Origin: Christensenella sp. UBA2853
GTDB lineage: Bacteria > Bacillota > Clostridia > Christensenellales > Aristaeellaceae
NCBI GenBank assembly: GCA_002350845.1
Contig: DEFL01000058.1
Coordinates: 1-17,176 of the forward strand
Length of the DNA stretch: 17,176 nt
Direction of reading: 5' to 3'
Part shown: piece after piece, positions 7,172 through 14,646 of the stretch
Layout of the letters: the number at the start of each line of letters is the position of its first letter
Position numbering within the stretch: position 1 is the first letter of the stretch
The notes under the pieces: model-generated
Told to the model about the DNA's origin: nothing
The model's input: the letters and a program-made list of their open reading frames with translations, nothing else
The model's database searches: none
Translations under genes and position numbers: made by a program

Positions 7172-8527
7172 TCAGCTCCATAAACGGTCATGGGAATAGA
7201 CATCATCCCACCGGCTGGTTTCCGCCCAGAGTTCCGGGTAATCCGGATGAAGATGTTCCCGAATCACTTCATCGTTGTAATCTTCCGCACCAAGGCCCGG
7301 CGCATCCGGAACCGTGATAAAGCCATGGTCCACCAGCGGCTTCTGATTGCCAATGGTGATATCGTCCCACCACGGCACATCCACAGAATGGTTTTCCAGA
7401 ACATAGAAGTTTTCAGTCGCAGCCACGCTGTGCACGCAGGCCAGCGCGCTGACAGGCGTTTCTGCCATATGTACGGCCATCGCAACACCATAGCGCTGTG
7501 CCAGGTCGCCGATCTTCTTGTTTTCAAGGATACCACCGCTGCTGAGGATATCCGGATGAATGACAGACACGGCGCGTTTCTGCAGGAGCGGTTCAAACCC
7601 TTCTGCAAGATAGATATCTTCACCCGTGCAGATCGGAACCGTCGTCGCCTCGCTCAGACGCACATACTGGTCCGTATACTGCCAGGGAATCATGTCTTCA
7701 GCCCATGCAATGTTGTATTTTTCAAGACGGCGGCAGAGCTTGATGCAGTCCTCCACGCCGATATGCCCGAAATGATCGATGGCGAGCGGAATGTCATACC
7801 CGATGACCTCACGGACATCCTTCACATACTGTTCGAGCTGGTCGAAGCCTTTTTCTGTCAGATGAATGCCGGTAAAGGGGTGCGGAATGTTCTGATAGTC
7901 ATAGCTGCGGTTCCGCCAGTAGCGGCGCTCTTCCACCGTGGTTGCTTGGGCCGCTCTCCGGGAGGCTTCGTGCATTTCCTCAATCATGCCCAGCGGTGCA
8001 TTGATGGTTCCCGGTTCCCCAAAGAGTTCCCCGAGCCCCAGGTCCATCTTGGCAAAGGTAAATCCCTTTTCCATTCTGGCCTTCAGCGCCAGGCCCATGT
8101 CATGACCGGTATGCTTGCCTTCCACATCGGTGTCGCAATAGCAGCGGATCTTATCGCGGTATTTTCCACCCAGCATCTGATAGACCGGTACCCCGTATGC
8201 CTTTCCGGCCAGGTCCCACAGGGCCACTTCAACACCGCATACGCCGCCGCCCTGGCGGGCAGGACCGCCAAACTGCTTGATGCGTCTGAACAGTTTTTCC
8301 ACATTGCATGGGTTTTCCCCAAGAATACGGCTCTTCAGCATCTCGGCAAACACGCGGTTCCCGCCGTCACGCACTTCACTCAGACCGACAATCCCCTGAT
8401 TGGTATAGATTTTCATCAGGGTGCAGTGCATCGGTGCCCCCACAATATCTGTGAAACGGACATCGGTGATCTTCAGCTCACTCGGGTAGGAATTGCGGTT
8501 GACCTTACTTGAGATGTACTCTGACAC
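7172..8527 (-). CDS. Mandelate racemase/muconate lactonizing-type sugar-acid dehydratase
   Basis: Enolase-superfamily enzyme of 451 residues. The N-terminal capping domain is at about 15-130 and the barrel follows. Metal ligands are Asp251 (in AIDHFGH), Glu277 (in AWAED) and Glu303 (in TGED). On one face of the barrel lies Lys160 in AKMD, and on the other His353 (AVHM) with Asp326 (HPD), the usual His-Asp dyad. His252 and His255 follow the first metal ligand, recalling dehydratases that use a His there, such as DgoD and RspA types. The expected reaction is loss of water from an aldonate or aldarate to give a 2-keto-3-deoxy acid. The true start is a GTG with GGAGGAGG nine bases upstream. The frame stays open for 37 further codons to an ATG at 8638, but those residues look like non-family sequence. 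First gene of the operon. Exact substrate unknown. Confidence 0.92.
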   Translation of the reverse strand: MSEYISSKVNRNSYPSELKITDVRFTDIVGAPMHCTLMKIYTNQGIVGLSEVRDGGNRVFAEMLKSRILGENPCNVEKLFRRIKQFGGPARQGGGVCGVEVALWDLAGKAYGVPVYQMLGGKYRDKIRCYCDTDVEGKHTGHDMGLALKARMEKGFTFAKMDLGLGELFGEPGTINAPLGMIEEMHEASRRAAQATTVEERRYWRNRSYDYQNIPHPFTGIHLTEKGFDQLEQYVKDVREVIGYDIPLAIDHFGHIGVEDCIKLCRRLEKYNIAWAEDMIPWQYTDQYVRLSEATTVPICTGEDIYLAEGFEPLLQKRAVSVIHPDILSSGGILENKKIGDLAQRYGVAMAVHMAETPVSALACVHSVAATENFYVLENHSVDVPWWDDITIGNQKPLVDHGFITVPDAPGLGAEDYNDEVIREHLHPDYPELWAETSRWDDVYSHDRLWS

Positions 8528-8536
8528 GTCTGGATT

Positions 8537-8544
8537 CCTCCTCC
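8537..8544 (-). promoter_or_regulatory. Ribosome binding site fixing the GTG start of the dehydratase
   Basis: GGAGGAGG on the minus strand, nine bases before GTG 8527. It decides the start against an ATG 111 bp further upstream, which has no such site and would add a 37-residue Lys/Arg/Glu-rich tail. Confidence 0.85.
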
Positions 8545-8731
8545 ATTGTCTATGATCGGCATGCTCTGCCGCGTTTTTTTCTGTTGATGTTTCAATACAA
8601 CAATTCTTTCCCGATTCCTCCCGCGCTTCCCGCTTCACGAACAGAAAAATACGTTTATCCTATCTTCTGCCCGAGGGGAATCCGCCCACCGGAAAAATGC
8701 ATGAATGGCCTGACATCAAGGGGGGGAATAC

Positions 8732-8779
8732 AGAAAGACTGCCGCCCGCTCATGCATCATGAGGGACAGCAGTCTTTCT
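8732..8779. terminator. Long nested hairpin after the TetR gene
   Basis: AGAAAGACTGC (8732-8742) pairs with GCAGTCTTTCT (8769-8779). Inside it CTCATG pairs with CATGAG and CCC-type bases extend the stem, giving about 20 pairs. On the minus strand it follows the regulator's stop codon at 8833 and runs into TTTCTGTATT, so it most likely terminates that gene and insulates the dehydratase operon downstream. Confidence 0.6.
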
Positions 8780-8832
8780 CTGATATTCGTCTGTACCTGT
8801 TCACCCTGGGGTCTGTGTGCTTTCTGACCGGG

Positions 8833-9483
8833 TTATCCTTTTCTGTAATCCTCCGGAAGGGAGGCCACCGAGTCAAATCCGTTCTCAATGGCATGGTTCA
8901 GCATATACTGCATTCTGTACCAGTTGTCATTTTTCTCCCAGCGCATGCTCCGATTCACATAGTAGAAACCGTAGATCGTAAACATAAACATCAGGTCTGC
9001 ATCCTTCTCGGAGATGCGGCACTGTTTTGCGATGGCCGGGACACTCGCTGCCCTTTCGGCCAGGTAGATTTTATGAATGATGTAATGGGCCAGGGTATCA
9101 TCCAGAAACAGGACACGATACTTGGGATGATCCGCAATGCGCTGGCACGGCGCAAGATATTTTTCATTGCCCTTCAGCGCATCGGGTCCGTTTTTCAGTG
9201 TCCGCATCAGGAGTGCCCGCTTGGCGGCATAATCATCCTGATAACTGCTGTTCTCTGCGATTTCCAGCGCTTCCCGGATGACTTCGTCGAGCACTTCATT
9301 CAAATCAATATAGTGAAGATAGAACGTCGCGCGGCTGATCTCCGCCTGTCTGCAGAGCATCGTCACGTTGATTCTGTCATAGGTGTTTTCCGTGAGCAGT
9401 TCCAGCAGTGCATCCTTGATGACCTGACGGGTATACAGTGTCCGCCTGTCTGTTTTCCGCTGTGGAGTCGGCATGACCTTCAC
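8833..9483 (-). CDS. TetR/AcrR-family transcriptional regulator
   Basis: The 216-residue protein has a TetR-type DNA-binding N-terminus: a basic lead-in, a helix around TRQVIKDALLELL, then the helix-turn-helix at about residues 38-58 with VTMLCRQAEISRATFYLHY. The C-terminal helical part is the ligand and dimer domain and has no recognisable subtype; several Tyr and Trp residues near the end may line a pocket. The start is taken as GTG 9483, preceded by AAGGAAAGGG; the ATG at 9474 (MPTPQ) is an alternative nine bases in. It faces away from the glycosidase gene across 212 bp and lies just upstream of the sugar-acid operon on the same strand. It could therefore control either or both; divergent placement favours the glycosidase. 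Like most of the family it is probably a repressor. Confidence 0.88.
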   Translation of the reverse strand: MKVMPTPQRKTDRRTLYTRQVIKDALLELLTENTYDRINVTMLCRQAEISRATFYLHYIDLNEVLDEVIREALEIAENSSYQDDYAAKRALLMRTLKNGPDALKGNEKYLAPCQRIADHPKYRVLFLDDTLAHYIIHKIYLAERAASVPAIAKQCRISEKDADLMFMFTIYGFYYVNRSMRWEKNDNWYRMQYMLNHAIENGFDSVASLPEDYRKG

Positions 9484-9695
9484 ATCCCTTTCCTTCCTGC
9501 TTTTCTTTACAATATGTCAAAAAGTATCAAAAGTCCATAACACTTTTTCGAATCTGTCAAGGAAATACCATTTTTCATGATTGTGACATTGTTCTTTCGG
9601 TGGATTATTGGCATATTTATGCCAGACAGTGTGTACAGCATTTTTCCATTGTGTCATGACTGGACACCCTGCCATAAACTGAAGGAGGCTCTCCC
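9484..9695. promoter_or_regulatory. Divergent control region between TetR gene and GH3 gene
   Basis: This AT-rich spacer carries regulatory signals. For the regulator, a consensus -35 TTGACA lies on the minus strand at 9560-9555, with only a weak -10 (TGGACT) 17 bp on. For the glycosidase, TTGTTC (9589-9594) and CATATT (9612-9617) are 17 bp apart, a weak match. TGTCAA occurs twice exactly 40 bp apart (9515 and 9555), and AAAAAGT (9519-9525) faces ACTTTTT (9542-9548). The promoter assignments are tentative. Confidence 0.4.
9609..9624. promoter_or_regulatory. Perfect inverted repeat, candidate operator
   Basis: TGGCATA and TATGCCA flank a two-base centre, a perfect 7 bp-arm palindrome. It overlaps the proposed -10 of the GH3 promoter 72 bp before its start codon. 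This placement and size suit a TetR-family repressor site. Function is inferred. Confidence 0.45.
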
Positions 9696-12563
9696 ATGCT
9701 TACTGTTGATTGGTCAGACGTTCTCGGCGTTCTCCAAACCTGCAAACCGTATCTGATCGGCATTGCTGCCGTGATCCTCATCGCCCTTGCTGTCATCATT
9801 GCCGTGCGCAAGGTCAAGAAACCCCTGCGCGGCCTGATTCGCGGTGAAACGGTCATGGCCATGCTCCTCGCACTGTGCATTCTGGTCAACGCCATCATCT
9901 GGAATCCTATGTACGCCATCATCAGCATGGCCATGGGAAATGGCTCCGTTTCTTCTGAAACGACGGCCAAAGCGGAAGAAGTGGCTGAAGATGTCGCGGC
10001 TCAGGGCTTTGTTCTTCTGCAGAACCGTGACGACTTCCTCCCTCTTTCCAACACATCCAAACTGAATCTGTTCGGATGGGCTTCCTCCAACCCTGCATAC
10101 GGCGGCACGGGTTCCGGCGGCATCAATGACCTGTTCCCCGTAGTCACGCTGCGCAAGGGCCTTGAAAATGCCGGTTTTGAAGTCAACAGCGAACTGCTGG
10201 ATTTCTATACTGCCTATTGTGCCAACCGCGCATCCATGAATATCGAGGCTGCCCAGAAATGGGACCTTCCGGAACCTCCGGTATCAACCTATTCCGACAG
10301 CCTGGTCAGCAATGCGAAGTCCTTCTCCGATGTTGCTGTGATCGTGATTTCCCGCTATGCCGGTGAAGGTCACAACGATATTCCCCAGGACATGACGAAG
10401 GCGACCTATACCAACAATTCCAAGGAATATGAAGACTTCCAGCCCGGCGAGCATTACCTGCAGCTCTCCCGCACCGAGCAGGACATGGTTGCACTCGCCT
10501 GCTCCAATTTTGACAAGGTTGTCGTGGTTCTGAACTCTGCCTATGCCATGGAAATGGGCTGGGTGGAAAACTACAGCCAGATCAAGTCCGTTATCTGGGC
10601 TCCGGGTCCCGGCAATGTCGGCTTCAATGCACTGGGCAAGATCCTCAACGGCACCGTGAATCCTTCCGGCCGCACAAACGATACCTTTGTCTATGAGATC
10701 GACCAGGCCCCCTACTATTACAATGCTGAAAAGACCGATTACAGCAACATGGCGGACCTGACCGTGGACGGCATGAATGCCGGTGTGCCCACCAGGTACG
10801 CTCCTTCCTTCATCAATTACAACGAAAATATTTACGTTGGATACAAGTTCTATGAAACGGCTGCTGCAGAGGGCATTATTGACTATGACAGCGTGGTGCA
10901 GTATCCCTTCGGTTACGGCCTGAGCTACACTTCCTTCACGCAGACCATGAGCGATCTCAAGGTCAGCGGCAATGAAATCAGCTTTGATGTCACCGTCACC
11001 AACAACGGCACCAAAGCCGGCCGTGACACGGTTCAGGTCTTCTACAATCCTCCGTACACCAACGGCGGCATTGAAAAGTCGGTTTCCAACCTGCTTGACT
11101 TTGAAAAGACCAATATCCTGAACCCCGGTGAAAGCCAGACCGTGTCTTTCCGTTTCCTCAATGAAGAAATGGCATCCTATGATGAAAAAGGAAACGGCTG
11201 CTACGTGCTGGAAAAGGGCGACTATATCCTCTCCATCAACAATAACTCTCACAATATCCTTGATCAGCGCACCTACACACTCGACAGCACCATCGTGTAC
11301 GGCGAGAACAATCCCCGCACCAGCGATCATCAGGCAGCCATCAACCGTCTGCAGGATGCTCAGGGCGAAGTTGTGTTCCTCTCCCGTGCCGATCATTTCG
11401 CCAATCTCCAGGAAGCCACGGCTGCCCCGGCCAACACAGAAATGGCCCAGAAGTATATCAGCGGTTATCACCTGAACAGCAATTATGATCCTTCCGCCTA
11501 TATCGATCCGAATGCACAGATGCCCGCCACCGGTGTCGCCGGCAAACTGACCATCTACGATGTGCGCGGAAAAGCGTATGATGATCCCGTCTGGGAGAAA
11601 CTTCTCGACCAGCTCACCGTCGACGAAATGAGCAACCTGATCGCTCTGGCCGGCTATCAGACCCCCGCCATTGAGTCGATCAAAAAAGTACAGAACATCG
11701 ATTCGGACGGTCCTGCCGCCATCAACAACAACTTCACCGGTGCCGGTTCTCTCGGTTTCCCGATCGAAGTCGTGATTGCCTGCACCTGGAGCAAGCAGGT
11801 TGCTACCGCCTGGGGCCAGACCATGGGCCAGATGGCCAAGGAAATGGGCTCCACCGGCTGGTACGCACCGGCTGTGAATACCCACCGCTCTGCCTTCACT
11901 GCCCGCAACTATGAATACTTCTCTGAGGACGGTGTCCTCGCAGGCATCATGGCCGGCTGCGGCGTTGCCGGTGCCATGGAAAAAGGCGTGTACTCCACGG
12001 TAAAGCACTTTGCCATGTATGACTCCAACGGCAAGATGGTCTGTGCCTGGGCAACCGAACAGTCCATGCGTGAAATCTACCTGAAGCCCTTCGAAATCTC
12101 CGTCAAGAAGTATGGCGCCAATGCCATGATGGAATCCTGGGCCTTCCTGGGCAACAAGTGGGTCGGAGAATTGAGCGCCCTGAACAATGATCTTCTCCGT
12201 GGCGAATGGGGCTTCCGCGGCTTCATCGTCAGCGACTTCTTCCGCAATAACGGTCATGGCTTCATGAATGCCGATATGGCTCTGGCCAACGGTGTGGATG
12301 CCATGCTCTCCACCTATGCAGGAGGTCCCAACCAGGTGACCGACAAGACCGCTGCTTCCAATGTGCAGTACATGCGTACGGCCACCAAGAACATCCTGTA
12401 CACCACTTCCGGCAGCTGGATTTATGATGATGAGCACAAGGGTGCCGATGCAACGCCGTGGAAGACAACCTTCTACATTGTCGATGGCGTCATTCTCGCA
12501 CTCATCCTTGCCGGCGCAGTTCTGATCTATCTGAATTACCGTAAAAAGAGCAAAGTGAAGTAA
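9696..12563 (+). CDS. Membrane-anchored glycoside hydrolase family 3 with reversed domain order
   Basis: Probable beta-glucosidase or related exo-glycosidase of 955 residues, working on the outer face of the membrane. Two hydrophobic helices come first (about 17-37 and 53-73), separated by a basic loop, and a third lies near the end (about 928-946) before RKKSKVK. By the positive-inside rule the enzyme part is outside. The GH3 domains are permuted. The usual C-terminal domain comes first (about 90-400, with AAQGFVLLQN, GPGNVGFNALG and PFGYGLSY), then a fibronectin-III-like domain (about 425-530). The usual N-terminal catalytic barrel is last (about 640-880), with Lys770-His771 in VKHFA and the nucleophile Asp847 in GFIVSDF. 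Glu224 in SRYAGEGH is the likely acid/base. This order is known from Ruminococcus albus and Butyrivibrio beta-glucosidases. GAAGGAGG lies seven bases before the ATG. Single-gene unit closed by a terminator. Confidence 0.93.
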   Translation: MLTVDWSDVLGVLQTCKPYLIGIAAVILIALAVIIAVRKVKKPLRGLIRGETVMAMLLALCILVNAIIWNPMYAIISMAMGNGSVSSETTAKAEEVAEDVAAQGFVLLQNRDDFLPLSNTSKLNLFGWASSNPAYGGTGSGGINDLFPVVTLRKGLENAGFEVNSELLDFYTAYCANRASMNIEAAQKWDLPEPPVSTYSDSLVSNAKSFSDVAVIVISRYAGEGHNDIPQDMTKATYTNNSKEYEDFQPGEHYLQLSRTEQDMVALACSNFDKVVVVLNSAYAMEMGWVENYSQIKSVIWAPGPGNVGFNALGKILNGTVNPSGRTNDTFVYEIDQAPYYYNAEKTDYSNMADLTVDGMNAGVPTRYAPSFINYNENIYVGYKFYETAAAEGIIDYDSVVQYPFGYGLSYTSFTQTMSDLKVSGNEISFDVTVTNNGTKAGRDTVQVFYNPPYTNGGIEKSVSNLLDFEKTNILNPGESQTVSFRFLNEEMASYDEKGNGCYVLEKGDYILSINNNSHNILDQRTYTLDSTIVYGENNPRTSDHQAAINRLQDAQGEVVFLSRADHFANLQEATAAPANTEMAQKYISGYHLNSNYDPSAYIDPNAQMPATGVAGKLTIYDVRGKAYDDPVWEKLLDQLTVDEMSNLIALAGYQTPAIESIKKVQNIDSDGPAAINNNFTGAGSLGFPIEVVIACTWSKQVATAWGQTMGQMAKEMGSTGWYAPAVNTHRSAFTARNYEYFSEDGVLAGIMAGCGVAGAMEKGVYSTVKHFAMYDSNGKMVCAWATEQSMREIYLKPFEISVKKYGANAMMESWAFLGNKWVGELSALNNDLLRGEWGFRGFIVSDFFRNNGHGFMNADMALANGVDAMLSTYAGGPNQVTDKTAASNVQYMRTATKNILYTTSGSWIYDDEHKGADATPWKTTFYIVDGVILALILAGAVLIYLNYRKKSKVK

Positions 12564-12575
12564 ACCCATCAAAGA

Positions 12576-12609
12576 CAGCCGGATGAAACCGGCTGCCTTT
12601 TCCCTTTTG
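12576..12609 (+). terminator. Rho-independent terminator of the GH3 gene
   Basis: CAGCCGG (12576-12582) and CCGGCTG (12589-12595) form a perfect 7 bp stem with loop ATGAAA, followed by CCTTTTCCCTTTT. It starts 12 bp after the stop codon. Confidence 0.85.
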
Positions 12610-12620
12610 TAAAATGCGAT

Positions 12621-12648
12621 GCGCGTCAGCGGGGTCCCGCTGACGCGC
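12621..12648. repeat. Perfect 13 bp-arm inverted repeat
   Basis: GCGCGTCAGCGGG and CCCGCTGACGCGC are separated by only GT. It lies just after the GH3 terminator. The tail is TTGGCTTTTGATT, a poor T-run, so it may be a backup terminator, or a protein or recombination site at the edge of the accessory region. Confidence 0.6.
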
Positions 12649-12820
12649 TTGGCTTTTGATTCTGTTTCTTCGACCGTGTAACAGGAGTCAACGAAATGAA
12701 TGAATGTCTTGCATGATGTGGCGGAAATAGCGACCAAATGCTGCAAACAAAGAGCACTCTCTTACCTGCGATTAACCTCCGAAATCAAACCAGACAGGTC
12801 GCAAAAAGATCCTGAAATGA

Positions 12821-13315
12821 ACGATTACTCCCCAGATATCAAATCTGGTAAGCTTCCTTCAAAAACGAGTCAATGACAATGCCGTTGGAGATGTTCTCCA
12901 GTTCCACAATGGTCATGCAGCCTTCACTATGGAAGAAGACGGAACGGCCAATGTACGCATTTTTATAGCGGCGAACGTGACCGTAAACGATACGTTTTTT
13001 CCCATGATCCGCAAGAGTACGGAAACCGACTCTTCATTGATTCCGTATGAAAACTCCTGCCCCATATCTGGCTGGACAGGAATAAAGATTGTCAGAACAG
13101 GCAAAAATTTGTTTAATGGAAGTTTCGTGCATGGCGGGATCAGCACAATCAACGGTGAGTTTAACAGCCTGGCAGGTAGTCTTCGAGTTGATGAAAAAAT
13201 ACTCGTAGCACCTGGTGATTACAGGCTTTCCTGGAGCGGATCGCGAAACATGTTCGGCTTTACATATAAACGGGATGGAGCATTTTCACGGTATGTAGGA
13301 ATGCGCTCAGTTTAG
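12821..13315 (+). pseudogene. Fragment of a phage tail or baseplate-type structural protein
   Basis: An open frame runs from just after a TGA at 12818 to the stop ending at 13315, but the recognisable protein is only a piece. From about 12870 it reads NAVGDVLQFHNGHAAFTM, then NVTVNDTFFPMIRKSTETDS, PYENSCPISGWTGIKI and RTGKNLFNG. These are wordings typical of the receptor- or carbohydrate-facing part of prophage tail and baseplate proteins (FYPMIRxASxTD, CPISGWTG, TRTGKNL). No start codon with a ribosome site precedes the similarity (the first ATG, 12929, is inside it) and no other phage genes accompany it. It ends abruptly at RYVGMRSV. Upstream, 12649-12820 holds nothing else I can support. 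Interpreted as a relic of a lost prophage; the call rests on remembered sequence style, not on a search. Confidence 0.6.
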
Positions 13316-13382
13316 TATTCTCTGAAAAAAGGACGAATAAGGAGCGAAAGCTGCTGCCGGCAAATCCTCCGCTGGGAAACCC

Positions 13383-14567
13383 TCAGCCGAGGCCAAGCTG
13401 TTTTCGAATGGACTCAATCTCCGACGCGGGGGTGTCTTTTTCAGCAGCCAGGCGCAGATACTCCTCCGCCCGCTTCCTGTCCCCTCCCCGCCCGTAAACC
13501 AACGCGGCATTGGAGTAAAAGACGCCCTGATTTTCCATCGCGCGCTTTGGTAAAAGCGCCAGGGCCCTGTCCATATACTGCTTCGCCTCCGCATGGCGGC
13601 CCGCCCAGGTATGACAAAGAGCGATATTGTTATGTGTAGAGGGCCTGTCAGGGTCATAGGTCAGGGCGGTCTCATAGCACTGCAGCGCGAGATCGTTCGA
13701 ATCGATCTTTTCATAGGCCTGGCCGAGATAGTTCCACAGCCGCGCTTTTCGAATCCCATCCACCGGAAGCGATGTGGCGGCTATCAGCGTCTGAATCGCC
13801 TCCTCAACCTTTCCGGCCTGGAGCAGACGGCTTTTTTCAGCGATCGCGCGTTCGAAAGCGTCCAGCGCCGCCTGGTCCGGATCGTTATGGCTTTTCACGG
13901 CTTCAGCAGCGGTCGGGCCCTTGTTGCCCGCGGGCCCGGTGCGCTGAGCCGACCTCGTGCCGTCAGTCTCCGGAACCGCGGGCGAAGGCTTCGGCGCGCC
14001 GGCTGCGGCGCCTTTTGCTTCGGGCTGGCCCGCGGGGCGGAAGAACCGATAAACCACGGCTGCCGTGATGACGCCGGTTACCAACAGGATGGCGAGCAAT
14101 ACGCTGTCAGGCCACAGGGTCGGTCCGTTCGGCGCCGTTGTTTCTGTATTGATCAGCCACAGGCCGGCAGCGGCGCAGAGCGCGATCACGGCGAGGTACA
14201 TGAACAACTGCCAGCCGGGATGGTTTTCCTGCTTCCGGATTTTTTTCCAGACGGCCTTGATCAGGGCCCACGCAAAGCCAAGTGCTTCAAAGCCCAGCAT
14301 GACGCCCAGGTTGAACAGGAACGCCCTGCTGCGGAGGACGCCTCCCAGCTCCCCCTCCATAAAAGCGATTTCAATCCCGAGATGTTCAGGCATCCAGGAG
14401 GCCGCGGCCGTCTCAAAAAGAAGCATCACGATCAGGATAAGTATATTTTTGAACCATCCGGAGTGGCGATTGTGAATCGCGTTCATGGCGTCATACAGCA
14501 GCTCACCCGCCAGCGCATTCAGCAGGATCAGCACGAGGGATACCAGAATCACACCAATTGTTGACAT
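13383..14567 (-). CDS. Membrane protein with C-terminal TPR repeats
   Basis: The 394-residue protein has no assigned enzymatic role. The N-terminal half contains about five membrane helices (roughly 4-24, 42-60, 83-106, 122-141 and 156-175). A Pro/Ala/Gly-rich linker of about 45 residues follows (180-225). The C-terminal part is a set of tetratricopeptide repeats, clearest at ARLWNYLGQAYEKIDSNDLA, PSTHNNIALCHTWAGRHAEA and FYSNAALVYGRGGDRKRAEE. TPRs are protein-binding scaffolds, so the protein probably holds partners at the membrane. AAGGAGG lies eight bases before the ATG. It follows the transglutaminase-like gene by 79 bp on the same strand and is likely cotranscribed; both have the same plan of membrane part, Pro-rich linker and soluble domain. 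GC-rich codons (GCG, GCC, CGC) are used more here than in the sugar genes. Confidence 0.82.
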   Translation of the reverse strand: MSTIGVILVSLVLILLNALAGELLYDAMNAIHNRHSGWFKNILILIVMLLFETAAASWMPEHLGIEIAFMEGELGGVLRSRAFLFNLGVMLGFEALGFAWALIKAVWKKIRKQENHPGWQLFMYLAVIALCAAAGLWLINTETTAPNGPTLWPDSVLLAILLVTGVITAAVVYRFFRPAGQPEAKGAAAGAPKPSPAVPETDGTRSAQRTGPAGNKGPTAAEAVKSHNDPDQAALDAFERAIAEKSRLLQAGKVEEAIQTLIAATSLPVDGIRKARLWNYLGQAYEKIDSNDLALQCYETALTYDPDRPSTHNNIALCHTWAGRHAEAKQYMDRALALLPKRAMENQGVFYSNAALVYGRGGDRKRAEEYLRLAAEKDTPASEIESIRKQLGLG

Positions 14568-14646
14568 AGGATGTTCCTCCTTCTTTTCGCGTCATTTGAA
14601 CAGCATCGCCTCAGCCCGCCCGCGGGGGCCGGATCCGGACAGCGGA

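Noticed and set aside
8560..8600. Imperfect palindrome TGTTG...CAACA upstream of the dehydratase
   Set aside because: Only the outer five bases pair well, and it is not shared with the TetR-GH3 spacer, so it is too weak to call an operator.
8527..8638. N-terminal extension of 37 residues on the dehydratase
   Set aside because: There is no ribosome site at the ATG, and the extension is charged, non-family sequence. A GGAGGAGG nine bases before the GTG gives a family-like N-terminus.
10284..12746. Long open frame of 820 codons on the strand opposite the GH3 gene
   Set aside because: It mirrors the GH3 reading frame, has no domain pattern and arises from C/G-ending codons. The same applies to other long frames opposite the binding protein (2096-3676), the RraA/MBL genes (3893-5104) and the dehydratase (7190-8512).
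12700..12876. 58-codon frame (MNVLHDVAEIAT...) after the GH3 terminator
   Set aside because: AGGAG is 12 bases away, no family is recognisable, and it overlaps the phage-type fragment in a different frame.
12649..13382. tRNA gene or attachment site near the phage fragment
   Set aside because: No T-loop (GTTCRANNC) with a matching cloverleaf and no direct repeats were seen by eye.
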